A stretch of DNA of 64,000 nt from Entomortierella parvispora (taxonomy: Eukaryota > Mortierellomycota > Mortierellomycetes > Mortierellales > Mortierellaceae): NCBI GenBank assembly GCA_963573315.1, contig OY752147.1, positions 682,001 to 746,000 on the forward strand, given 5' to 3'. How positions within the stretch are numbered: the stretch's first letter is position 1; the number at the start of each line of letters is the position of its first letter. The position numbers and the translations under genes are program-made. Below, one piece after another: positions 1 to 10,288 of the stretch. The notes under the pieces were generated by a model that was not told where the DNA came from, made no database searches, and saw nothing but the letters and a program-made list of their open reading frames with translations.

Positions 1-285
1 TCTCCTTTCCATCATGTGCGACTGCGTTTGTCCTAGGTACGCTTTCAGTGATCTCGCGACTCCGTGTATCTCCTTCACCTCAAGCGTGGACCGTTGTCTC
101 TGAAAAAAGGCTGTGGAAACCCAACTGCTACTTTCATTCTCATCAACGTGAGTGCTGCCCTTTGCACGTTTGCTCACAGTAGTTATTCCAGCTGACTTTT
201 CCTATTCGACGTGTACATAGAGCTGCTTTTGCCATGCCTGGGAACACAACCTTAAGGGTATTATATTAAGGGTTAATAAATCCAT

Positions 286-291
286 CACGTG
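286..291. promoter_or_regulatory. CACGTG palindrome upstream of tRNA-Ala
   Basis: A CACGTG palindrome followed by A lies about 60 nt upstream of the tRNA-Ala gene, next to AT-rich TTAAGGG repeats (251-275). The same palindrome occurs upstream of the other two tRNA genes in the window (36817-36822; 62304-62309 and 62331-62336). A role as an upstream element for RNA polymerase III genes is inferred from this recurrence only. The rest of 1-350 shows no gene. Confidence 0.4.
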
Positions 292-350
292 ACTTTCAAT
301 CATCTGTTTTAAAGGTGTGTTTCTTAAAATCAACACAGAGTTAATCAAAA

Positions 351-423
351 GGGGCTGTAGCTCATTTGGTAGAGCGCTCCCTTCGCATGGGAGAGGCACT
401 GGTTTCGACTACCAGCTGCTCCA
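351..423 (+). tRNA. tRNA-Ala (anticodon CGC)
   Basis: A full cloverleaf can be drawn. The 7-bp acceptor (351-357 with 416-422) has one T-T mismatch and one G-T pair. The D-stem GCTC/GAGC, the anticodon stem CTCCC/GGGAG around loop TTCGCAT (anticodon CGC at 384-386) and the T-arm CTGGT/ACCAG with loop TTCGACT are intact. Discriminator A is at 423. CGC reads the alanine codon GCG. No intron. A copy of the inverted-repeat element starts about 40 nt downstream. Confidence 0.93.
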
Positions 424-461
424 CATATTTTTTGCTCTCCGCTATCGGCTTGGTCACCAGA

Positions 462-1000
462 GTTCTATCCGCTGAGCTTGCTCGGTTATTTTTGGGTCGC
501 TTATCTGTCAACCCTGCCATGCTCTAACCATCCACCGTTGACAGCCGACCCCTATCCATATCTGCCCGATCCCTCTTTTTCTCATTTGCCCCCAGACTGT
601 CCTCAAGAATCACGACTAGGTAACAGGGCAGGAGTTGGTGAACGGAAGCGAGATAGAGTTAGGTTAACGTGGTAGAGAGAATGTGTTCAAGTTATTACGT
701 GAAGAATTAGAGGGGATCAAAGGATGTGTGGTTGTGTCAAACAAATATGCTTATATGTGCGGGGGCTGCCACTGTTCCGTGGTGGCAAAAGGAGGTGGTG
801 ATGCAAACGGGAAGGATTCTGTGCACAGTCCATCAAGTGACACAAGATCTAAGAACGCGACAATATGATTGTGAAGATGAATTCGGCGGATACGATTATG
901 AGGGTAGGTCGGAGGCAGTGGAGATGGGTCGACTGTCAACGGTCGATGGTTACAGAATGGCAAGATCAAAAGGTAAGCGATCCACGTATATTTTGGATTC
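462..1000. mobile_element. Non-autonomous inverted-repeat element, copy 1 (MITE/foldback-like)
   Basis: Two 58-nt arms, 494-551 and 926-983, are inverted copies matching at 47 of 58 positions. Both contain the core ACCGTTGACAG. Outside them the left end (from 467, ATCCGCTGAGC) resembles the outer arm of the copy at 36374-36618. The 370-nt interior holds no convincing ORF, so a self-encoded transposase is not seen. The element sits between tRNA-Ala (ends 423) and the 3' end of the channel gene (stop at 1016). Exact ends and target-site duplication are not resolved. Confidence 0.6.
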
Positions 1001-1015
1001 GTTTATTTACACAAC

Positions 1016-3890
1016 CTACTCTCCCTGAGGTCGATTAATGGTAGTCCGACGATAGAGGCGCGCGACTTGCTCTGGGGTGTAATTTCTAAGGGGCGAATTG
1101 GGAGCCAAAGTATCCTGGTCATCATGGTCTCGGCTAGCAGAAACATTACGGGCTGACCCCGCAGAGCTTCGGGGCGTTCCTTGGCTGTCATTGGGATCGT
1201 AAAGCTCCAATCTCTGAGGAAGGGCATAATACTTGATGCCAATATCCTCGACGGCTTCTTTCAGAGCGTAATTGAAAGCAGTTCTTCTGGCCCAACGACG
1301 TCCCGAATCTTGCCAGTTGCCCTTGTGTTCGATACACATGCTGATCTTGAGTTTGATATCCATCTCTTGGATCTGGATTTCGAGATCGGGTTGAAACTCT
1401 TTGGATTCCTTGATGAGATAGTCTCGCATGCGGGCTCGAAGTTCAAAGATCTGGGCCTGGGTCGTGTAGCAGTCCACATTGAGAACAATCTTGTCCGTCA
1501 TATTGGGGGATCGGCGGACGTTATGGATAGGCTTTGTTGAGATGAGGTTGTTGGGATAATACATTCGTTTGCCGTCCCAGGTCACAAATGTAGTACTGTT
1601 CAGTCCTACCTCGCGGACGTACATGTCATTGCCATCGATGCTCACCAGATCACCAGAATCGTAAGGGTGCTGCAATTGAAACAAGGTAAGAGAATTAGGA
1701 AGGGAAAAAGAAACAACAAAGACGTCCAGCTTTGTATGCGGCTTGGGAGATGGAAAAGAAGATTGATCTTTGCTTGTACTTACAGTGATAAACAAAAACA
1801 CAATATTCTCAAACAAGATCTTGAGCGAGTTTCCAAACACAAAACTGAGCGCGACCAAGAAAGAACCGATCGACAACATGTTTTTGACCACATCCTTGCC
1901 AAAGATCGACAACACGATCAACAGCCAGATCACAGCCACGATTGTCAAAAAGATCACGTCCAACTTTCCTACGGCCTGACTCAGATCCCTTAAAGAGGTG
2001 TGTAGATCCTTCCGCTCTTTGTAAACGTAAAAGATCTTTTCCTTCATCTCACTCTTGGAAATATCTCCGTTCCCATCTTTGTCAAAGATGTTGAATGCAG
2101 CCTGAGCATCTTCCTCGGTGGAGAAATAAGGGTGGAAATCTTGAACGATCAATTCGTCTCTTCCATAGTATACATGCTGTTGCTGGATCAAGTTGTAAAA
2201 CAAGGTCTTTGCGAGTCGCTTTGCATTCGCGGTCGAACCCACGTCCTTAGAAGAAGGCGAGCTCTTGTTAGCAAGAGCAATTCCATGCAGGCGACGGTTC
2301 AGGCCCTTAAAGATATTGTTGTTCTCGTTCGGCCGTGGTGTTTTGCTATCCCGATGACCTCGATGGTGATGGTGGTGTTGACGACCTCCAACCGATACCA
2401 AAGTCGAATGACGACTATTGCTGTTTAAATTGTTGCCATTGATGTAGTTGAGGGTGTCTGTGGGGGTCGTTAGAGGGGTAGTGTTGATGATCATGGCCTC
2501 CGCCAACTTCTGAGGAGACTCGCCACCATGAGCACCCTGCAAATTCTCCTTCTCATCGCCGCTGGTGACACCGGCATTCAAGTTGTTGATACCGTGAACT
2601 GTGTTGTAGCTCATTTCCATACTGTTCGACCTTGAGGGCAATACGGACCGATAGCCATTCGAAAAGGCATCGACACTGGCAATATCCGTGTTGTGTCGGC
2701 TGTGTGTAGGTCGGCCGCCGCCTCCGGCTCCTTTCTTGACATTCTTTTTTGAAGAACTAAGTCGATCCAGCACTGTCAACGCGTACTTGTTTTCTTTGAT
2801 ACGATCTGCGTAAGCCGTCTGATGAAAGTTGGTAGAGATGACATGCAACATGATCTTTTCAAGAAACACCAGAGCAGTGCCCGCGACAAGGGCGGCCAAG
2901 ACCTCCAAAAAAACTGGATTCAGTTTCGCATCTGTCCTCGAATAGGGTCCCTTGGATAAGAGTGCAAATGATCCAATGGCCCAGCAAGAGGCTAAAAGCC
3001 ACTTCAGATACTTCTTTGTCGCAACAAAAATCTACGAGTACAATGAAAGACAACGACTTGTTACCAGTGAAGTGGATAATATAAGAGAATGGCAAAGCGG
3101 TTGGGCTTACCAAAAGTTTCGACTTCACGTTCTCAAGACGGTAGCTGGTGACCACCGAGGTGACCCTGACAACAACCACGGGTACGATATCGACACCCCA
3201 GTTAGTCAAAAAGATGATCCCCCACATAAACGAGAGCCAAACAAAGATCATGATGATCGTGGTCTTGGGGACAGGAGGATCAGGAATAATGGTCACACCG
3301 TCTGGCATCGTAGCCCCAGGAGCCGGTAGAGCCGCGTCGTCCGTTTTGAACCCCTTCGTCAAGATGGCAGGCAGGGCAACAATGGGACAGCCAACAAAGA
3401 TCATAATTACCATTCTCAAGAATGGAGAAAGCCGTCGCCACTTGGAAAAGACCTTTATATCAGGTTTGTCTTTTTTTTTCCGAGTGACGCCTTTGTCATC
3501 AATATTGATATCCTCGTCCCAGTCAAAGTCAGACTCGTCGCTGTTCATGGCCTGTCGCGGTGGCACAAAGTCGTTCATGGCTGCTTCGTCCTGCTTCATA
3601 ATCCTGTCCATATCAATCTTGGTCGAGATTCCGTTGCTGTTGTTACTGAGTAAGGGTGGTGGTGGCGTCATGATGGTGGGAGGGAAATAGGCGCCAGCTT
3701 GGGTGCTGTGTGGATGCGGTGTATTAGTATAAGCAAACTGTGGCATGTTTTGGACTGAGGCTGGGCGCGAATAGGTGGCCGAGGTCTTTGCTTCATAAGG
3801 GGTCGAGGATTGCAGCGTGCTATTTTCCGAGACTGGCGGAAGTGGCGCCCTTGAGTTCGAGGAGGTGAGGTCACCTAAAGGAACGACCAT
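1016..3890 (-). CDS. MscS-family mechanosensitive ion channel with EF hand
   Basis: Predicted small-conductance mechanosensitive channel of the fungal Msy1/Msy2 type, which works in internal membranes in osmotic and Ca2+ responses. Exons 3111-3890, 1784-3031 and 1016-1669 give about 893 residues. Seen: a Pro/Ser-rich N-terminus; about six hydrophobic segments, the first near residue 150; an EF-hand loop (DKDGNGDISKSE) near 572-585; then the pore-helix region and the MscS beta domain beginning HPYDSGDLVSI after the last intron. The start is uncertain. The Met at 3890 is the first in frame, but the open frame continues upstream to a CTAAT...CCTAG sequence (about 3950) that looks like a 3' splice site, so a further 5' exon may exist. 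Family assignment is firm; the N-terminus is not. Confidence 0.88.
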
Positions 3891-5325
3891 GGGCGGAGCT
3901 TGCGCAGAGTCGTTGTTGCTGGCCAGCGGCGACGAAGCGGGGATGTCTAGGTGGCCAGATTAGGAGCGTGGGGTCAGTGTGTGCGGTGTGTTTGGTCTCA
4001 TGTGCTGGGCAAGTCCAGGAACTCGTTCTTTTTCAGGTCCAACTTCCGAGGTTCAGGAGAAGATGCTGTCCCTTGTCATGGATAGCATCGTTCGCCAGCT
4101 TGATGGTTCCAACACAAAGAGAAGGGGATTTCTCAATGTTCGATTCATCGACACTTTGCTGGGATTTTTAAACTTTCTCTTTAGTGCGAATATGTAGGTG
4201 TTTGACCAAAAAGTCGTCCATTTTCACGCTAGCCTCGGCGGAAAAATCCTGAAGAAAGACAAAGAAAGCTCTGCACCGTGAGCGATCAGGCGCTGTGTCC
4301 ATTGCGCTTCCCTCGTTTCCTACTTCCTTTTCTGCCCTTATCTTCGGTCCCATGGTGGTGGTGGTGGGAGGAAGGGTTCCAGATATGTTTCCTCGAGGGA
4401 ATTGGAGATCTACGCTCTGATTCCAACCGATGTGTGTTCGGTAGCTCTATCCTTGCGCCGAACCCTGCTTCATCAAGGCTGGCATTCCTCAATCGAAGGA
4501 TTCATGAGGACTAGTCAGGAGCTTCATACCTTTCTGTCGTTTTGAAAACTTCATTGCTGTAAAGGTATTTGGTACGGTTGAGACGTTGAAAAATGGTGGC
4601 GTATAAAAAAAGTTTGAGGAATGTGCAGATGAATAAAAGATATAAATGAGCGTGCAGAATGAGGGAATCCCGGGAAATGGAGACTGGAGGGAAAAAAAAA
4701 AACCAGAAATGAGCAAGAGTGTTTGTTGGAGGCACCGACAAAGAAAAGGAAAGAGAGGGGAAGAAGAAGACCAGGGGGAATGAAAATCTGATATAGTGGT
4801 CTTTAGCATTGTTCTGTGTGTACCCGATCCATTAGGGCAACTCTGAACTAGTCTTGTCAATAGAGGCCCACCACTGAAGCTGCCATCATTGTCATCATCA
4901 TCTCACTCTAGAACAACAAAAAAAAGAGCGAACGCGACAAGGTGAGAGTTTGTCACTCGAAACCTCTGACCCAACAACACATACTGGCCTCCCTTACATC
5001 AACTCTCCACTCGCAATTTATTGAAACGTCATTGTAGCAAACTCAAACCTTGTCAGCCAAGCCGAGCACCTCATCAATTGAAAAGGAGATGAAGTCCCAA
5101 ACTAATTGCTAGCAGACAAGCAGACTATACAGCAATTGAAGTGTACTCTCCGGGATAACAACTTCACAACCAAACACCACTGGGGTATGGGATCTATGGT
5201 TGCCTATTCTTCTTGAACTCCTCAGCGATTGATCTATAAGATTCCGTCCTGATCTCAGTCAGTAGGCTCGATTCCATGTGCTGACAAGACCTGCCACAAC
5301 TGGTCCACAACGGGTCACCACATCA
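3891..5325. other. Intergenic, no recognised gene
   Basis: This stretch upstream of the channel gene holds only short low-complexity ORFs on both strands. It includes a G/T-rich run (about 4351-4370) and A-runs. It may contain the 5' exon and promoter of the channel gene. I see no RNA gene or repeat family here. Confidence 0.5.
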
Positions 5326-6023
5326 TCAAACGAGATTGACAGGATGCGAACATGGACCAAGTAACCAATGGGTGTGGCGAGCTGTCGATAGTGTGGTGCT
5401 CGTCTTGCCACTCCCATTAAAAACCTCGCCCGAGGCGGCCTTTTGAACTACCAGCTCAGCGGCATCATCAACGTAAACCTCAGACAGATACTGATTACCG
5501 TTGCTTACGTAAAAAGACTCCTCATTCTTAACGGCCATCTTGATCAGTTGTGCTGTAAATCCGGTCTTGTTGGATCGTCCATAAACCTGGGCAAGCCTAA
5601 TCACATTGACATGTACATGTACACCTCTTTTTGCGTAGGCAAGAGCGTTTAGATCCTGTTGTAGGCGGACAAGCAGAGGACCCATCGCTGGCGGTGAATC
5701 TTCAAAGGTCTCGCCCCCCTGAGGATCTGGCTGGACAAAGGCAGTGCCGCTGGTGACCACAAGCCGTTTATTGGTACCAACCAGAGGCGCGGCCAGGGCA
5801 TGGCTGCGATGTTAAAGTCCACAAGGCCTTGGATTAACTTGAAAGCCTCGCGATCAAAGGTGAGGTGCAAAACAACGTCGGCGTTTCGAGCCTCACGGGA
5901 GAGGATGTCAGCGGTGGTGAAGTCACGCCCAGAGATTGAAGAAACTGATCACTTTCCTGCTTTTCGAGCCACGACACGGCCAATAAAGCCTGTTGCGTCA
6001 GTGATGAAGATGGTTTTGGTCAT
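5326..6023 (-). pseudogene. Decayed NAD(P)-dependent epimerase/dehydratase (extended SDR)
   Basis: From the ATG at 6023 the reading starts like an extended SDR (TKTIFITDATGFIGRVV). The first Gly of the Gly-rich nucleotide motif is Asp, and an in-frame TGA follows the Lys at about codon 24. The same frame resumes (REARNADVVLHL). After FNIAAM one base must be skipped to continue as LVGTNKRLVVTSGTAF, then QPDPQGGETFEDSPP, YGRSN (family YxxxK region altered) and VYVDDAAEL. The C-terminal part is short and ends at 5326. The intact family is about 290-310 residues; this is roughly 220 with a stop, a frameshift and small deletions. A rare intron could explain the stop but not the other lesions. A degenerate paralogue is the best reading. 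Confidence 0.7.
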
Positions 6024-7040
6024 AGTAAAAGTTGGAACAGAAAAGTGGTCGGGATCCAGAACTAATCGTCCCATGAATGTCGTTTAGTATGAAGGGAAAA
6101 GAAAGCGAGGTATTTATTGGTTTGGTCGCTTCAAGAGATGGATGATCGTAATGGTCTTGGTTAATAATCGAAATGTATGCGCGGTGTTTCACAAGAGTCG
6201 CCAGAGTCCCGATAGCGATTATACAGACATCACAGTCAACTTGCGCAGTTCTCTTGATGCCCATATCTGAGTACACCATTTGTATACAATCGCGGGCACT
6301 ACACTTTGCCTAGAGCAATCGCGCCATTTCTACTTGAACCAGCTTTTTACTCAATGCAACGGAGTCTTGCCGATCATCATATCGAAAATGAAGACCTAGG
6401 TGTAGGCAACCGTCTGGTATATCTCTTTTTTGAGTTTTCATGAAGCCCACAGCACGAAGACCTGTCAAGACCTGACCTCTACGCGTAAGATGGGAGGAAG
6501 AGCGCGAAAAGAACGCACAATTTTTTTCGCGAAACCACAAACACGTGACCAAATAAGCAGTCACGGTGGCTTAGTATGATAAACACCTTCTCATTCAAGT
6601 CCACACTGAAATTTCAGAATTTTCATCAAACAAAGCTTTTTTGCAAGTTTTGGAAGAGCGCCTCTCGTTTGCTTTCCCTTTGGGACCCAATTGTACTTCT
6701 ACCAGAGGTAAAAAAGTCCCCCCTATGAGGGACAGCAAACAAAGAGTGTCGCTGCCAGGTTCGAATCCTGGGAGAAGCTCATCTTTATATCCTGTGACGA
6801 CAACAATATTGTCCCTTGAAAAAACCATGTGAGGACAAAAAAAGATTACAACGGTATCCGAGGATTTTTTTTTGTTCTTATCTCCACTCTCACTCTCTCC
6901 ATTTCTAACAGCCCTCTTTCTTCACCCGAACCAATATATCATCATACCAGCACCGCAGTTCAATTGAAATGACAAAGTTGATTATATTTTTTGATATTGG
7001 GGAAGCTTTTAAAAATATTTGTCCCTGGCTTCTTTTTTTT
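6024..7040. other. Intergenic; one tRNA-like relic, no protein gene
   Basis: No credible coding sequence between the epimerase pseudogene and the MCM5 stop. The notable item is a perfect B-box/T-arm (CCAGG, loop TTCGAAT, CCTGG) at 6755-6771 in a weak tRNA-like setting (6695-6779). A CACGTGA lies at 6542-6548. Confidence 0.5.
6695..6779 (+). other. tRNA-like relic (possible pseudogene)
   Basis: A perfect T-arm (6755-6771) is followed by GAGAAGC, which can pair at 5 of 7 positions with ACTTCTA at 6695-6701. CAGC/GCTG could form a long variable arm as in Ser or Leu tRNAs. The D-arm is missing and the would-be anticodon arm (GTCCC/GGGAC) has an eight-base loop. It is either a decayed type II tRNA gene or a chance B-box; it should not be counted as a working tRNA. 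Confidence 0.25.
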
Positions 7041-9860
7041 TTACATACGTTGACGACGCACGCACTTGCGCATGCTAGTGTACTGAAGAACCTCTTGTCT
7101 TTCGAGCGTGAAGATGGCACGTTCAATATTACGGGCACTGTACCCTTGCGACTCCATCTCACGGACCAACACAGCCGTTGGGATTTGGGAGCCAATGGCC
7201 AATCGGCGACGGATAGCTTCTTCCACAAGGCGGACCTCTTCTGCTCCTTCTTGACGTGTTTGACCGTCCACTGATAATAAAATAGAAAAATGCATACCAA
7301 TTAGAGGTCATGGTCATAAAAGAGAAAAGCTACAACATCAGCAAAAAAGAGTTCAGTTAACTTACTCGTTCCAGCGTTAACAGCATCCATCGTGGAGAAC
7401 TTGAACAAACGAATGGCTTCATCCACATGCTCTTCAGTGGCACGGGGTGAGAGAGTCATCTTGGCCAAAGATTCAGATATACGAATAATAGCCTCCAGCT
7501 GACGAATGGTAATTGGAATCGATGTCCGGACACCCTCGAGATCTTGCAGATGTCCAACTGCTGATCGGATACTGACAAAGTGTGAACTCAACTTCTCAGC
7601 TGCCTCCTTGGTCAAACGTGGTGCTGACTTGACCTTGCAGTAGCTGATATAATTCTTCATCTTCTCAATGCTGATCTCACTGGCAGCCGTTTCAGAGGGT
7701 CGATCCATGTGCACGTTCATAACGTGGCGGGCAATGGTCATGTCGCGTCCTTCGTTGTGCTCATCCTTCAAGATGAAAATCATATCGAAACGAGACAAGA
7801 TTGTCGTCTGGAAATCAATGTTCTCGCCTGCTGATCGCATATCATCATAACGACCAAAGACAGGGTTGGCTGCTGCCAAGACCGACGTCCTCGAGTTCAA
7901 GATTGTTGTGATTCCTGCCTTGGCGATCGAAATTGTCTGCTGTTCCATAGCCTCGTGAATGGCGACACGATCCTCATCTCTCATCTTGTCAAACTCATCG
8001 ATACAGACAACTCCTCCATCAGCCAACACCATGGCACCTCCTTCCAGATAAAACTCTCTTGTAGAAGGCTCACGAACGACTGAGGCGGTCAAACCGGCGG
8101 CCGAACTTCCCTTTCCTGATGTATAAACGGAAATGGGTGACACTTTTTCGACAAACTTCAAGAGCTGAGACTTGGCAGTACCAGGATCTCCCAGCAAGAG
8201 GACATTAATATCTCCACGCAGCTTCATTCCATCAGGAAGAATATTCTTGGATCCACCAAACAGCAAACAAGAGATTGCCTTCTTGATATCTATCACGAAG
8301 AAAGGAAAAAAAATGAAGACGTCAGCACTGAAGCGCAATTTGAGTTCAAGCATCCGATGCGAATTTCGGATCAACATTACCATGGTTTCCGAAAATCGAG
8401 GGCGCAATACTGTTGGCAAACTTTTGATAAAGGCCAGGTTCTCTCGACATGGCAATGAACTCTTCCTCCTCCTCATCTGTAAAAGTTCTCCTGCGTCCAG
8501 TGGCGTCAGTTTCTGTGTTGATCCCAACAACGCGGATATAAGGCGTGCGAATGGCAATGGCATTGTTTCCCTTCTGTGTTCATTGCAGACAGATCATTGT
8601 TAGTGATCGACCAAAAGGGTTTTTGAGTATCCATATCATTCAAAAACAATAAATTTCCACGTACCCCTGGCTTGGTCTGGAAAACAGAGTAAATACCCAT
8701 GATCGTAGCTCTGGATCCAGGGACAACCCGGTTGGTAAGCTCTCTGTCGGCACTCAAGAGAACATGACGAGGAAGTTCTCCAACAGGAACATCATCTGGA
8801 GACTCCTGAAGCTTCAAAATTTGCTGATCTACACACTTGGACTTGTCGTGATCAACAACGTAGGGGTCCAGTCCACATCCCTGAGGTGACGCCTCGGTGC
8901 CGTTTCTAACAGAGATTGTAAATGACATCAAAATGAGACCCTGTCGTTTCGTTGAACGGTCTTTCCATGAGCAGGAGTTGGGTATTTATACTTACGAATC
9001 GCAAGTGCGTGGCATGCTCACACCGGAGAATCCAGACTGGATAGGGAGACGCTTAATAGATTGACAGGTCTTGCATCTGATTTGAAGCACGGTGGCCTTG
9101 GAGGTCAAAGGTGAAGCCGCAATAATAATTCCTGAAATTCGAATGAGTTTGGAGATGCTGTTGGCCTGTGAAATTGAGAAAGAATTCACCAGAGATTAGT
9201 AAAAAAAGCGATGACAGTGGAGCCGCAAACACCTCAGGTTTATGTCGCTTTCTTGGCCTTACATTCAAATGACGGATTTTGATCATGTTGGCACTAGAGT
9301 GCAGTGCGACTTGGTAGTCCTCAACATCAACCTCCTTCCTGGAGGCAGCGAAGAGGCTGGTTTGAGCATGCAGCTTGACAGCATTTTCAAACTATGAAGG
9401 AAACGGTTGGATCGGTCAGTTTTATGCTGGACAAGTCGCGTATCGTTCCGAGCACGTACGCAATATTTCAACGGGGGGTTTGTTGCTCCTTACCAAAGGC
9501 AGGAACTCGGCAGGCTTCTGAGTCAAGCTATGGGCCAATTCTTGGTTAAAGGTGATCAAGTGTCCAACATCCACGTCCAAGAAGTATTTCTTGAGCATAG
9601 TGTTCTGTCGCAGTTGATCACTAGCAAGAGAGAAGAATGTCAGCGATTGTTCATCGTTGCGTTCCTGAACAGAGCTTCTTCGATGGGATGGGACATTGAC
9701 GGTACCGATAGATGTAGACACCGTTGAGATGGAACTGCTGAATAAAGGCCAGGAACATGTCCTGGACCTTGTTCATCGAGTTGAGCTGGTTGTCGTTATC
9801 CTGAGCACCCAGGACCTGAGCGGTGTGGACTCTGCCGGTATCCCAGCCAATGTTAGCCAT
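7041..9860 (-). CDS. MCM5: DNA replication licensing factor MCM5
   Basis: Subunit of the hexameric MCM2-7 replicative helicase; binds and hydrolyses ATP at subunit interfaces in the nucleus. Eight exons (9706-9860, 9494-9620, 9263-9391, 8996-9165, 8665-8905, 8381-8573, 7366-8289, 7041-7270) give 722 residues, the normal length. Seen: a zinc-ribbon cysteine set (CKTC, then Cys residues either side of the fourth intron); Walker A GDPGTAKS near 372; Walker B CIDEFDKM near 433; arginine finger LSRFD near 505; winged-helix C-terminus. Start [10 protein letters not shown] at 9860 is the first Met of the frame. It is transcribed away from LSG1 from a shared 428-bp region. Introns are 85-102 nt, all GT-AG. 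Very confident. Confidence 0.97.
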
Positions 9861-10288
9861 GGTGAAGAGTGGATGGGTAGATGATGGCGGGAGGGGAGGG
9901 GAGAAAGGGATGGATGATTATGAAAGGCAGAAGTCGTGTAGGCGGCGGCAAAGAGAGAGGAGGCCAGTTCTCAAGAGGCGTGGCTCTGTTCGCCTCTCGG
10001 CCCTGTCCCTGTTTGTTTTCCTTCCACACGCGTCGCAACAAGTCGTTTCTTAAATTAAAATAATCACGTGACGACAAAGAAAGCAGTCGTGTTATTTTTT
10101 TTTTTGCTTTTTTCTTTTTTTTTTTTTCCCTGTGCGCCTCCTGTGCACGGTGGGAGACAGGCATATTATTCAGCCAAGGCCGTCTCCATGACCAATTCGT
10201 CTACCGCAGTACTTCTCTTGTCCCATTCCTTTGTCCTCCGCCCTTCATCCTCAAACTCCCCATCCTCCCTATAAAGACTCACACTCAC
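9861..10288. promoter_or_regulatory. Divergent promoter region MCM5 / LSG1
   Basis: Only 428 bp separate the start codons of the two divergent genes. The region holds a CACGTGA (about 10065-10071) and T-rich runs (10096-10128) on the LSG1 side. Shared control of a replication and a ribosome-assembly gene is possible but inferred from spacing alone. Confidence 0.5.

Noticed and set aside
4278-4860. Short ORFs on both strands upstream of the channel gene
   Set aside because: Low-complexity Trp, Phe and Ser strings with no domain and no splice-consistent neighbours.
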